Origin: Serinicoccus kebangsaanensis | GTDB lineage: Bacteria; Actinomycetota; Actinomycetes; Actinomycetales; Dermatophilaceae | Assembly: GCF_008919445.1 (NCBI RefSeq) | Contig: NZ_VSLG01000003.1 | Coordinates: 1 to 64,000 of the forward strand | Direction of reading: 5' to 3' | Length of the DNA stretch: 64,000 nt | Part shown: piece after piece, positions 32,501-41,166 of the stretch | Layout: every line of letters begins with the position of its first letter | Numbering within the stretch: position 1 is the first letter of the stretch | Program-made: the position numbers and the translations under genes | The notes under the pieces: generated by a model | What the model saw: the letters and a program-made list of their open reading frames with translations, nothing else | Databases searched by the model: none | Told to the model about the DNA's origin: nothing

Positions 32501-33322
32501 GTGGGCAAAGTCGTCGTCTTCGGCTCGCTGAGCCAGGACCTGCACCTGCCGATGGAGCGGCACCCGAGCACCGGCGAGACGGTGATGTCGGGCGACATCG
32601 AGTACCGCTTCGGCGGCAAGGGCGCCAACCAGGCGGTGGCGGCCGCCCGTGCCGGGGTCACCTCCGTCTTCGTCGGGAAGGTCGGCGACGACCCGCAGGG
32701 CCACGAGTACGTCCGGCGGCTGGGTGCGCACGGGGTGGACACCTCCAGGATGGAGATCGTCGAGGGTGCGCCGACGGGCACGGCGATCATCTACAACGAC
32801 GCGAGCGGGGAGAACATGATCGTCGTCGCGCCGGGGGCCAACCACCACGTGCAGCTCTCCGACGTGGACCGGCTGGACGACCTGACCTCGGACGACGTGC
32901 TGCTCATGCCGCTCGAGCTGCAGCACGACGTGGTGGCCGCCGCGGCCCGCCGCGGCAGCGAGCTGGGCGCGCGGGTGGTGCTCAACCTCGCGCCCTTCGC
33001 CGAGCTCCCCGACGACGTGCTCGCCCTCTGCGACCCGGTCGTCGTCAACGAGCACGAGGCCGGCCTGCTCTCCCGTGCCGGCATCACCCCGCGGTCGTTG
33101 CTGACCACCCTGGGGGCGGAGGGGTCGCGGTGGGGAGACCTCCAGGTCCCCGCCGTCCCCGTCACGCCGGTGGACACGACCGGGGCCGGTGACGCCTTCT
33201 GCGGCACCCTCGCCGCGGCGCTGTGCCGGGGCGAGGGGCGCGAGGCCGCGATGTCGCTGGCCGCCGAGGCTGCCTCGGCGTGCGTGCTGCACCACGGCGC
33301 GCAGCCTCCCCTGGAGACCTGA
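32501..33322 (+). CDS. PfkB/ribokinase-family sugar kinase
   Basis: A 273-residue kinase. The FGGKGANQAVAAARAG substrate motif and the C-terminal anion-hole signature DTTGAGDAFCG with catalytic Asp identify the ribokinase family. GTG 32501 is preferred because GAGGAGGAAA lies just upstream; an ATG at 32486 would place that site inside the gene. It is shorter than ribokinase (about 305 residues). It is followed by an epimerase gene, so the pair probably handles a ketose. Confidence 0.86.
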   Translation: MGKVVVFGSLSQDLHLPMERHPSTGETVMSGDIEYRFGGKGANQAVAAARAGVTSVFVGKVGDDPQGHEYVRRLGAHGVDTSRMEIVEGAPTGTAIIYNDASGENMIVVAPGANHHVQLSDVDRLDDLTSDDVLLMPLELQHDVVAAAARRGSELGARVVLNLAPFAELPDDVLALCDPVVVNEHEAGLLSRAGITPRSLLTTLGAEGSRWGDLQVPAVPVTPVDTTGAGDAFCGTLAAALCRGEGREAAMSLAAEAASACVLHHGAQPPLET

Positions 33323-33370
33323 CCCGAGATCCACGGCGCACGAGCGCCAGACGTCCGAGGAGGACCCCCT

Positions 33371-34237
33371 GTGAAGATCGGCTGCCACGGCCTGGTGTGG
33401 ACCGGCACGTATGACGCCCGCGGCATCCGGCACGCGGTCGAACGCACCCGCACGGCCGGGTTCGACCTCGTCGAGTTCCCCCTCATGGACCTCGAGACCT
33501 TCGACGTCCGAGCCGCCCGCGAGGCGCTGGACGAGCACGGGCTGGTGGCGACCGGCAGCCTCGGGCTGACCGCCGGCACCGACATCAGCAGCGAGGACCC
33601 GGAGGCGGTGCGGGCGGGTGAGACGCTCCTGCTCCGTGCGGTGGACCTGCTCGCCGAGCTGGGGTCGCGGCACCTGTGCGGGGTGATCTACAGCGCGATG
33701 CAGAAGTATGCCGGGCCGACGACCGCCCAGGGCGTGGAGAACAGCCGCGCGGTGGTCCGGCGGGTGGCCGAGCACGCCGCGGCCGCCGGCATCCAGGTCA
33801 GTGTCGAGGTGACGAACAGGTATGAGTCGAACGTCCTCAACACCGCTCGTCAGGCCCGCGACTTCGTCGCCGGCCTGGAGCCGGGGGTGGGGGTGCACCT
33901 GGACACCTACCACATGAACATCGAGGAGGCGGGGATGTCCGCCCCGGTGCTGGAGACCGCCGACCAGCTCAGCTACGTGCACATCGGCGAGAGCCACCGC
34001 GGCTACCTGGGCACCGGCACCGTCGACTTCGCCGGCTTCTTCGCCGCGCTGCGGCAGATCGACTACGACGGACCCGTGGTCTTCGAGTCCTTCTCCTCGG
34101 CCGTCGTGTCCGCGGAGCTCAGCAACGCGCTGGGCATCTGGCGCAACCTCTGGGAGTCGGGGGACGACCTCGGCGAGCACGCCCACCGGTTCATCCGCGA
34201 CCACCTCGCCGGGGAGGCATCTCCGCCCGGGCGCTGA
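33371..34237 (+). CDS. Sugar phosphate isomerase/epimerase (ketose 3-epimerase-like)
   Basis: A 288-residue xylose-isomerase-like TIM barrel. Four metal ligands can be read in order: Glu in SVEVTNRYESN, Asp in HLDTYHMN, His in HIGESHRG and Glu in VVFESFSS, the pattern of D-tagatose/D-psicose 3-epimerases. GTG 33371 follows GGAGGA. It probably epimerises a free or phosphorylated ketose alongside the upstream kinase. The exact sugar is unknown. Confidence 0.82.
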   Translation: MKIGCHGLVWTGTYDARGIRHAVERTRTAGFDLVEFPLMDLETFDVRAAREALDEHGLVATGSLGLTAGTDISSEDPEAVRAGETLLLRAVDLLAELGSRHLCGVIYSAMQKYAGPTTAQGVENSRAVVRRVAEHAAAAGIQVSVEVTNRYESNVLNTARQARDFVAGLEPGVGVHLDTYHMNIEEAGMSAPVLETADQLSYVHIGESHRGYLGTGTVDFAGFFAALRQIDYDGPVVFESFSSAVVSAELSNALGIWRNLWESGDDLGEHAHRFIRDHLAGEASPPGR

Positions 34238-34276
34238 GCACGGACCGGACGCGCCCCGGTGCACGCCCGAGGGGCC

Positions 34277-35935
34277 TCAGCCGTTGACCCGGATGATCTC
34301 CTCCTGGTAGGGCGCGACCACGTCCCCGGAGATGCGGCAGTCCAGCACCAGGAAGCGTCGCTGCTCGGGAGGCTCGGCGGCCCAGCTCGCGAGCCGGTCC
34401 AGGTCCTCCACGCGACGCACCGCCACCCCTTCGGCGCCCACGCCCTCGGCGAGCGCGGCGAAGTCCACCTCGGGGATGAGCATCGGGTCCCGGGCCAGGC
34501 CCTGCAGACCGTAGAGGTTCACCTCCGCCCCGTAGGCGGCGTCGTTCCACACCACGGCGATCCCGCTCCCGCCGGCGACCCGGACCGCCGACTCCAGGTC
34601 CGCGAGCGCCATCAGCCCTCCCCCGTCCCCGGTGGTGAGGACGACGGTGGCTCCCGGCCGGGCCAGCGCGGCGCCGAGGACGGACGGCCAGCCCAGCCCG
34701 ATGGACTGGAAGGCGGTGCCGATCATCATCATCCGGTCCGGCGAGGCGACCGGCCAGTACATGTTCGCCCACCCGATGAAGTGGCCGCCGTCGGAGACGA
34801 CGACCCGGTCCTCGGGCAGCAGCTCGCCGAGGCGGGCCGCCACGGTGCGCGGGTCCAGACGCCCGTCCTCGGCCACGCCGACACCCGGGTCGTAGCCGCG
34901 CAGGGAGGCGACGTCCACCGACTCGCGCCACCCGCCCGGTCCGTCATCGCGTGGGAGGCGCGCCAGGTGCTCCGTGAGCGCCCGGGCGACGACGGCGGCG
35001 TCGCCGCGCACGAACCCCCCGACGTGCGGGTGGGTCGCCGCCGGGGCGACGTCCACCTGGAAGACCCTCGTGCCCGGGGAGAACAGCTCCCCGAAGCGCA
35101 TCGTGAACTGGTTGAGCGAGGCACCGAAGACGACGGCGACGTCCGCCTCACGGACCAGCTCCATGGCTCCCGCGGCACCGAAGCCGCCGGTCACGCCGAG
35201 GTCGAACTCGGGCCGCGGGAAGATCCCCCGGCCCAGTGCGGTCGACGCCGTCACGGCACCGGTGGCGTCCGCCAGGTCGCCCAGCGCCGCACCGGCGTCC
35301 GCGAGCCAGGCACCGCGCCCCGCGAGCAGCAGCGGCCGTCGCGCGGACGCGAGCGCCTCGGCCATGTCCCTGATCGTCCCGTCCGCGAAGTCGCCCGCCG
35401 GTCGCTGCACGTCGGGCGGCCGGGGCGAGGGCACCTCGGGCACCGGACCGACCTCGAGACGTGCGACGTCGTAGGGGATGGCCAGGACGGTCGGCACCCG
35501 GTAGGTCAGCGCGTGCTCGATCGCGATGACCGTGGTCGCGGTGGCGTCGGCCCGGCCGACGGTATAGGTGCGCGCCCCCACCGCGGAGGCGATCGCGATC
35601 TGGTCGACGTCCCACGGCCTCGGCCCGGACGTGGGTCCGTCACCGACGACGAGCAGGAGGGGCACCTGGGCCTGCACCGCCTCGGCGAGGGCGGTCAGGG
35701 TGTTGGTGAAGCCTGCGCCGTAGGTCGAGGTGGCGGCCGCCAGCCGGCCCGAGGCCCGGTGGAAGGCGTCGGCGGCCACGACGCCACCGGCCTCGTGCCG
35801 GACCGCGGTGTAGACGACGTCGGTGGCGCGCTCGAGGGCGTCCAGCAGGTAGGCGTTGCCGTTGCCCATGACCCCGAAGACGTGGTCGACGTGCTGGGCG
35901 AGGGCGAGGGCGACGTGCGTGGAGACGGTGGGCAC
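34277..35935 (-). CDS. Thiamine-diphosphate-dependent enzyme, acetolactate-synthase-like
   Basis: A 552-residue ThDP enzyme with the three-domain layout of the acetolactate synthase/benzoylformate decarboxylase group: the Pyr domain with catalytic Glu in RHEAGGVVAAD, a central domain (LLAGRGAWLADAGAAL) and the PP domain with the ThDP motif GDGGGLMALADLE ending in WNDAAYG. The FAD-binding features of true acetolactate synthase are not obvious, so a 2-keto-acid decarboxylase or lyase is more likely. It is convergent with the epimerase gene and separated by about 175 bases from hpaH, so its pathway is uncertain. Confidence 0.8.
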   Translation of the reverse strand: MPTVSTHVALALAQHVDHVFGVMGNGNAYLLDALERATDVVYTAVRHEAGGVVAADAFHRASGRLAAATSTYGAGFTNTLTALAEAVQAQVPLLLVVGDGPTSGPRPWDVDQIAIASAVGARTYTVGRADATATTVIAIEHALTYRVPTVLAIPYDVARLEVGPVPEVPSPRPPDVQRPAGDFADGTIRDMAEALASARRPLLLAGRGAWLADAGAALGDLADATGAVTASTALGRGIFPRPEFDLGVTGGFGAAGAMELVREADVAVVFGASLNQFTMRFGELFSPGTRVFQVDVAPAATHPHVGGFVRGDAAVVARALTEHLARLPRDDGPGGWRESVDVASLRGYDPGVGVAEDGRLDPRTVAARLGELLPEDRVVVSDGGHFIGWANMYWPVASPDRMMMIGTAFQSIGLGWPSVLGAALARPGATVVLTTGDGGGLMALADLESAVRVAGGSGIAVVWNDAAYGAEVNLYGLQGLARDPMLIPEVDFAALAEGVGAEGVAVRRVEDLDRLASWAAEPPEQRRFLVLDCRISGDVVAPYQEEIIRVNG

Positions 35936-36110
35936 AGGCAGGGTCCTTCACGAGACGGGACGGGGGTGAGTCCGTATGTGTCCCGCGCGCCGTCGCGGCG
36001 GTGTGCCCCTTTTTCGAGCACCGACGCGCACCGCGCGCCGGACCCGTCGATGATAGAGGAGGTGTCCGGGGACCGCCGCGGACGTGGCGAGGTCCTCGCG
36101 GACATCGGCC

Positions 36111-36896
36111 TCAGACGAAGCTGCAGGTGATGCTGCCCATCTCGCGGTAGTCGCAGTGGACGACGTCTCCGCGGGAGACCCACATCGGGCGGGTGAACGA
36201 CCCGGCGAGAATGATCTCGCCCGCCTCCAGCCGGGCACCGTGCTGGTGGAACTTGTTGGCGAGCCAGGCCACACCGGTGGCCGGGTGGCCGAGCACCCCG
36301 GCCGCGACCCCGGTCTCCTCGATCTCGCCGTTGCGCGCGAGCACCCCTGGCACCCACCGCAGGTCGATCTCGTCCGGCCGCCGCTGCACGTCGCCGAGGA
36401 CCATCGCGCCGTAGGCGGCGTTGTCGCTGATGGTGTCCACGATGGTCCGGCCCTCCATCTCGATGTGCGAGTTGAGGACCTCCAGCGCGGGCACGGCGTG
36501 GTCGATCGCCGCCAGCGCGTCCTCCAGGGTGGCGTCCGGCCCCTCCAGCGGCTCGCCGAGCACGAAGGCCAGCTCGACCTCGATCCGGACGTTGGAGAAG
36601 TGGTCGACCGGGATCTGCACCCCGGAGCGGTGGACGGTGTCGTCGAACATCACGCCGTAGTCCGGCTCGGTGATGCCGGTCGCCTGCTGCATCGCCTTGG
36701 AGGTCAGCCCGATCTTGCGGCCCACCAGCCGTCGCCCCGCGGCGAGGTTCGCGTCCCGCCACAGGCCCTGGATGGCGTAGGAGTCCTCGACCGTGGCGTC
36801 CGGGTAGCGGGCCGAGATGCGCGGGATCACGCCGTGCGTGCGCCCCGCCTCGGCGAGCTCGTCGGCGATCTGCCTGATCTGCTCCGGTGTCAGCAT
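36111..36896 (-). CDS. hpaH: 2-oxo-hept-3-ene-1,7-dioate hydratase
   Basis: A 261-residue hydratase of the HpaH/MhpD family, which share the FAH-like fold. [20 protein letters not shown], the metal-binding [19 protein letters not shown] and [10 protein letters not shown] are family blocks. In homoprotocatechuate catabolism it adds water to 2-oxohept-3-enedioate before aldol cleavage. It lies 10 bases after hpaD in the same minus operon. A close vinylpyruvate hydratase (MhpD) would look similar, but the hpaD-hpaE context decides the call. Confidence 0.87.
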   Translation of the reverse strand: MLTPEQIRQIADELAEAGRTHGVIPRISARYPDATVEDSYAIQGLWRDANLAAGRRLVGRKIGLTSKAMQQATGITEPDYGVMFDDTVHRSGVQIPVDHFSNVRIEVELAFVLGEPLEGPDATLEDALAAIDHAVPALEVLNSHIEMEGRTIVDTISDNAAYGAMVLGDVQRRPDEIDLRWVPGVLARNGEIEETGVAAGVLGHPATGVAWLANKFHQHGARLEAGEIILAGSFTRPMWVSRGDVVHCDYREMGSITCSFV

Positions 36897-36906
36897 CGGC
36901 GCCTCC

Positions 36907-38070
36907 TCAGAGCTGGTGGCCCAGCTTGTACTCGCCCTGCTTCCAGGTGGGCATCTCCTCCTGCTCCCCCGGCCGGGTGTAGGAGAACCCGTCCGCGCCG
37001 ATGGTGACGCCCATCTCCGAGTCGTCGGTCCGCTCCACCACCGGCTGCGGGTTGCCGTCGAGGTCCAGCACCAGCGAGGCCTCGGTGTACCACGACGGCA
37101 CCACCGGGTTGCCCCACCAGTCGCGGCGCTGGTTGTCGTGCACGTCCCACGTCACCACGGGGTTGTCCGGGTCACCGGTGTAGTAGTCCTGCGTGTAGAT
37201 CTCCACGCGGTGCCCGTCCGGGTCCCGCAGGTAGAGGTAGAACGCGTTGGAGACGCCGTGCCGCCCCGGGCCCCGCTCGATGGCGTCCGAGCGGCGCAGC
37301 GCCCCGAGCTTGTCGCAGATCGCCAGGATGTTGTGCTTCTCGTGGGTCGAGAAGGCGACGTGGTGCATCCGGGGACCGTCGCCGCCGGTCATCGCGGTGT
37401 CGTGCACCGTCGGCTTGCGCCGCATCCACGCGGCATACACCGTGCCCGCGTCGTCCTGGATGTCCTCGGTGACCCGGAAGCCCAGGTCCTGCATGAACTT
37501 CGTCGCCCGGGGCACGTCCGGGGTGACCTGGTTGAAGTGGTCCAGGCGCACCAGCGCACCCGGCGTGTAGAGGTCGTAGCGCCAGGCGAGCCGCTCGACG
37601 TGCGCGACGTCGTAGAAGAACTCGTAGGGGAAGCCGAGCGGGTCGGTGACCCGCACCGAGTCGCCGATCCCCTTCGTGAAGCCGTCCGCCCGGCGCTCGA
37701 CCCGGCAGCCCAGCTCGGTGTAGAAGGCGACCGCCGCGTCCAGCTCCTGGGGCGAGCGCACCCGGTAGGAGAAGGCCGCCACGGCCGCCACCGGGCCCTG
37801 GCGCAGCACCAGGTTGTGGTGGATGAACTCCTCGATGGAGCGCAGGTAGACGCACGCCTCGTCCTCCTCGGTCACGGTGAGCCCGAGGACGTCGACGTAG
37901 AACTGGCGCGAGGCGGCCAGGTCGGTGACGACGATCTCCATGTAGGCGCAGCGCAAGATGTCCGGCGGCGGCGCCGACGGCGTGGGGATCGGGTCGTCGG
38001 TCTGGATCGGTGCTTCCTGCGAGACGTAGTAGCCCGAGGAGGTGAGGGTCTTGTCGGTGTGCCTGCTCAT
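36907..38070 (-). CDS. hpaD: 3,4-dihydroxyphenylacetate 2,3-dioxygenase (extradiol)
   Basis: A 387-residue type I extradiol dioxygenase of the vicinal-oxygen-chelate fold that opens the homoprotocatechuate ring. Metal ligands are His178 (LDHFN), His237 (MHHVAF) and Glu290 (HRVEIY); the second-sphere His223 is in TVHDTA. From memory these correspond, with a constant offset of 23, to His155, His214, Glu267 and His200 of the Brevibacterium fuscum enzyme, which supports homoprotocatechuate specificity. ATG 38070 overlaps the hpaE stop (ATGA). The N-terminus is about 20 residues longer than usual. Confidence 0.93.
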   Translation of the reverse strand: MSRHTDKTLTSSGYYVSQEAPIQTDDPIPTPSAPPPDILRCAYMEIVVTDLAASRQFYVDVLGLTVTEEDEACVYLRSIEEFIHHNLVLRQGPVAAVAAFSYRVRSPQELDAAVAFYTELGCRVERRADGFTKGIGDSVRVTDPLGFPYEFFYDVAHVERLAWRYDLYTPGALVRLDHFNQVTPDVPRATKFMQDLGFRVTEDIQDDAGTVYAAWMRRKPTVHDTAMTGGDGPRMHHVAFSTHEKHNILAICDKLGALRRSDAIERGPGRHGVSNAFYLYLRDPDGHRVEIYTQDYYTGDPDNPVVTWDVHDNQRRDWWGNPVVPSWYTEASLVLDLDGNPQPVVERTDDSEMGVTIGADGFSYTRPGEQEEMPTWKQGEYKLGHQL

Positions 38071-39587
38071 CGGTCGCCCTTCCCGAAGGTGGGGTTGTGG
38101 ACCGCGCCCAAGGTGATGTGCACGGCCTGCTGGTCGGTGTAGAAGTCGATCGAGCGGTAGCCGCCCTCGTGGCCGAGACCGGAGGCCTTCACCCCGCCGA
38201 ACGGCGTGCGCAGGTCGCGCACGTTGTTGGAGTTGAGCCAGACCATCCCGGCCTCGACCGCCTGGGCGACGTTGTGCGCCCGCTTGAGGTCGTTGGTCCA
38301 GATGTAGGCGGCCAGGCCGTAGCGCACACCGTTGGCGAGCTCGAGCGCCTCCTCCTCGGTGTCGAAGGGGGTGATGGCCACGACCGGACCGAAGATCTCC
38401 TCCTGGAAGATCCGAGCGTCGGGCGGCACGTCGGCGAAGACCGTCGGCGCGACGAAGTTGCCGGTGTCGAAGCCGTCCGGCCGCCCACCCCCGGCGACCA
38501 GCCGACCTTCGGTCTTGCCCAGCTCGATGTAGCTCATCACCTTGTCGTAGTGCTCCGGGTGCACGAGGGCACCGACCTCCGTCCGCTCCTCGTGCGGATA
38601 GCCCACGACCACCCGCTCCGCCTGCGCGGCATACCGCTCCACGAACTCGTCGTAGACCTCGCGCTGGACCAGGATCCGGCTGCCTGCCGTGCACCGCTCG
38701 CCGTTGAGGGAGAAGACGCCGAAGATCGTCGCGTCGATCGCGGCGTCCAGGTCGGCGTCCGCGAAGACGACGGCCGGCGACTTGCCGCCGAGCTCCATCG
38801 ACAGCCCCTTGAGGTAGGGCGCCGCGTTGCCGAAGATGAGCTCCCCGGTGCTGCTCTCGCCGGTGAAGGAGATGAGCGGGACGTCCGGATGCTTCACCAG
38901 CGCGTCACCGGCGTCCTCCCCCAACCCGTTGACCAGGTTGAACACGCCCGGCGGCAGGCCCGCCTCCTCGAAGATGCCGGCCCAGAGGGAGGCGGACAGC
39001 GGGGTGAACTCCGCGGGCTTCAGCACGACGGTGTTGCCGGTGGCCAGCGCCGGCCCCAGCTTCCACGACTCGAGCATGAACGGCGTGTTCCACGGCGTGA
39101 TGAGGCCGGCGACCCCGATCGGCTTGCGGTTGACGTAGTTGACCTGCCGGCCGGGCACCTTGTAGGTGTCGTCCGCCTGGGCGACGATCAGGTCGGCGAA
39201 GAAGCGGAAGTTCTCCGCCGCGCGGCGCGCCTGGCCCAGGGCCTGGGTGATCGGCAGGCCGGAGTCGAAGGACTCCAGCTCGGCCAGGCGGGTGTCCCGG
39301 GACTCGACGATGTCCGCGATCTTGTGCAGGACCCGGCTGCGCTCGCGCGGCAGCATCCGCGGCCAGGGGCCGTCGGTGAAGGCGCGACGGGCGGCCGCGA
39401 CGGCCGCGTCGACGTCCGCCTTCTTGCCGGCCGCCGCCCGCAGGTAGGTCTCGTTGGACACGGGGTCGAGCACCTCGAAGGTGTCACCGTCGACGGAGTC
39501 GACGAAGCTGCCGTCGATGTAGTGCTGGATCTGCTCCGGCAGGTCGGCCGGCAGGTGACGCCCCTGAGCGGCGGCGGTGTCGGTCAT
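38067..39587 (-). CDS. hpaE: 5-carboxymethyl-2-hydroxymuconate semialdehyde dehydrogenase
   Basis: A 506-residue aldehyde dehydrogenase. The catalytic Glu lies in MELGGKSPAVVFAD and Cys in FSLNGERCTAGSRI; ITPWNTPFMLESWK is the cofactor-site block. Length and context identify HpaE, which oxidises the ring-cleavage semialdehyde to 5-carboxymethyl-2-hydroxymuconate with NAD+. It sits between the FAH-RraA fusion gene (3-base gap) and hpaD (4-base overlap). Confidence 0.92.
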   Translation of the reverse strand: MTDTAAAQGRHLPADLPEQIQHYIDGSFVDSVDGDTFEVLDPVSNETYLRAAAGKKADVDAAVAAARRAFTDGPWPRMLPRERSRVLHKIADIVESRDTRLAELESFDSGLPITQALGQARRAAENFRFFADLIVAQADDTYKVPGRQVNYVNRKPIGVAGLITPWNTPFMLESWKLGPALATGNTVVLKPAEFTPLSASLWAGIFEEAGLPPGVFNLVNGLGEDAGDALVKHPDVPLISFTGESSTGELIFGNAAPYLKGLSMELGGKSPAVVFADADLDAAIDATIFGVFSLNGERCTAGSRILVQREVYDEFVERYAAQAERVVVGYPHEERTEVGALVHPEHYDKVMSYIELGKTEGRLVAGGGRPDGFDTGNFVAPTVFADVPPDARIFQEEIFGPVVAITPFDTEEEALELANGVRYGLAAYIWTNDLKRAHNVAQAVEAGMVWLNSNNVRDLRTPFGGVKASGLGHEGGYRSIDFYTDQQAVHITLGAVHNPTFGKGDR

Positions 39588-39590
39588 CGG

Positions 39591-41132
39591 TCAGTCCTCC
39601 TGGGTGGGGGTCCGGGTGCGGAGCCAGTCGTCGTACCTGGTCCGCCATTCCTTGTTCATCGGGAAGAGCCCGTGGACCGGATGGCCCTCGGCGACCCGGT
39701 CGGCGACCCAGGCGTCCTCCCTCTCCTTGGCGAGGGCCGCGTCGGCCACCTCCTCCGCCAGGCCCGGCGGGATGACCACGACGCCGTCGGCGTCGCCGAC
39801 AAGGACGTCACCCGGCTGGACGGCGGTGCCCCCGCAGGCGATGGTCAGGTCCACGTCCCAGGGCACGTGCCGTCGGCCCAGCACGGCGGGATGGGCGCCG
39901 GAGCTGTAGACCGGGATCCCGACGGCTGCGACGGCGTCGTGGTCACGGACGCCACCGTCGGTGACGATGCCCGCGGCCCCGCCGGCCCGCGCCCGGATCG
40001 CCAGGATGTCCCCCAGGGTGCCCGAGCCGGTCTCACCACGCGCCTCGATGACGATGACCTCCCCCTCGGAGACGGCGTCGAAGGCCCGCTTCTGCGCGTT
40101 GTAGCCCCCGCCGTGGCTGGCGAACAGGTCCTCCCGGTGCGGGATGAAGCGCAGCGTCCGGGCCAGCCCGACCAGCTTGACCCCCGGGTGCATGGGGCGG
40201 ACCCCGTCGATGGTCACGTTGTCGAGGCCGCGCTGGCGCAGCTGCTGGGACAGGCCGGCGGTCGGCGCCTCCAGCAGCTTGGCCCGCAGCTGCGGGTCCA
40301 GGCCGGTCGAGCCCTGCTGCGGGAGACCGGCCGCCTCGCGCGAGCCCCAGGCCTCGGCCCGCTGGGTGTCATCGACCGAGGGCAGCGAGCCGAGCTCGGC
40401 GTCGAAGTCCTGGTCGCCGGCGACGACCGTGGTGACCAGGCGTCCGCTCGTCGGGGTGTCGGGCGACGAGGGGGCGTCGACCTCGACCTCGACCACGTCC
40501 CCGGGCTCGATCACCGAGGAGCCGGCGGGGGTCCCGGTGAGGATGACGTCGCCGCGCTCGAGGGTCAGGTGCTGGGCCAGGTCGGCGACGATCTGGGTGA
40601 GCGGGAAGATCAGCCCGGCCGTCGTGTCGACCTGCACCAGGTCACCGTTGACCCAGGTCCGCACCCGGAGAGCCTCGGGGTGCACCGCGGCGGCGTCGAT
40701 GAGCTCGGGGCCGACCGGGGTATACCCGTCACGCCCCTTGGAGCGCACGTTGGAGCCCTTGTCGTTGGCGCGCAGGTCATAGACCCCGAGGTCGTTGGCG
40801 GCCGTCACCCAGCCGACGTGCGCCCACGCCTCGTCGGCGGAGACCTGGTGCGCGGGGGTGCCGATGACCAGCGCGATCTCGCCCTCGAAGGCCAGCAGCT
40901 CGGTGCCGGCCGGGCGCTCGACGGTGCTGCCCGAAGCGGTGACGGAGCTGGCCGGCTTGAGGAAGTAGGACGGGTGCGCCGGCCGTCGACCGCGCTGGTC
41001 GGCGCGTGAGCCGTAGCTGAGGTGGACGGCTATGATCTTGCCGGGTCGGCACGGCAGGCTGGCGAAGCGCGGATCCTTCGCGACCCCCTCCCGGCGCTCA
41101 GGGTTCTCGTGAGCCTCGTCGCTCGTCATCAT
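39591..41132 (-). CDS. Fusion of HpaG-like FAH decarboxylase/isomerase and RraA-type aldolase
   Basis: A 513-residue two-domain protein. Residues about 30-260 are a fumarylacetoacetate-hydrolase-fold domain like HpaG (IIAVHLSYGSRADQRG, metal-binding FEGEIALVIG, GWVTAANDLG, VILTGTPAG). A linker of about 50 residues leads to an RraA/HMG-aldolase-like domain (about 310-490) with GGGYNAQKRAF, GTLGDILAIRARAGG and GIVTDGGVRDHDAV, retaining the Arg-Asp pair used by class II pyruvate aldolases of this family. The likely roles are decarboxylation/isomerisation of the carboxymethyl-muconate and final retro-aldol cleavage to pyruvate and succinate semialdehyde, replacing HpaI. ATG 41132 has no ribosome site; a TACGAT box nearby suggests a leaderless message. 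Confidence 0.82.
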   Translation of the reverse strand: MMTSDEAHENPERREGVAKDPRFASLPCRPGKIIAVHLSYGSRADQRGRRPAHPSYFLKPASSVTASGSTVERPAGTELLAFEGEIALVIGTPAHQVSADEAWAHVGWVTAANDLGVYDLRANDKGSNVRSKGRDGYTPVGPELIDAAAVHPEALRVRTWVNGDLVQVDTTAGLIFPLTQIVADLAQHLTLERGDVILTGTPAGSSVIEPGDVVEVEVDAPSSPDTPTSGRLVTTVVAGDQDFDAELGSLPSVDDTQRAEAWGSREAAGLPQQGSTGLDPQLRAKLLEAPTAGLSQQLRQRGLDNVTIDGVRPMHPGVKLVGLARTLRFIPHREDLFASHGGGYNAQKRAFDAVSEGEVIVIEARGETGSGTLGDILAIRARAGGAAGIVTDGGVRDHDAVAAVGIPVYSSGAHPAVLGRRHVPWDVDLTIACGGTAVQPGDVLVGDADGVVVIPPGLAEEVADAALAKEREDAWVADRVAEGHPVHGLFPMNKEWRTRYDDWLRTRTPTQED

Positions 41133-41166
41133 GTCCAGAATCGTATGACGAAGGAGTCATCGCCCG
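41133..41166. promoter_or_regulatory. Compact divergent promoter region of the hpa operon and flavin hydroxylase
   Basis: Only 34 bases separate the two start codons. A -10-like TACGAT (minus strand, 41138-41143) stands close to the hpa start, compatible with leaderless transcription, while AAGGAG (41151-41156) serves the hydroxylase gene. The dyad ATGAC-N6-GTCAT (41145-41160) spans the gap and could be an operator controlling both directions; no regulator gene is adjacent. Confidence 0.4.
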
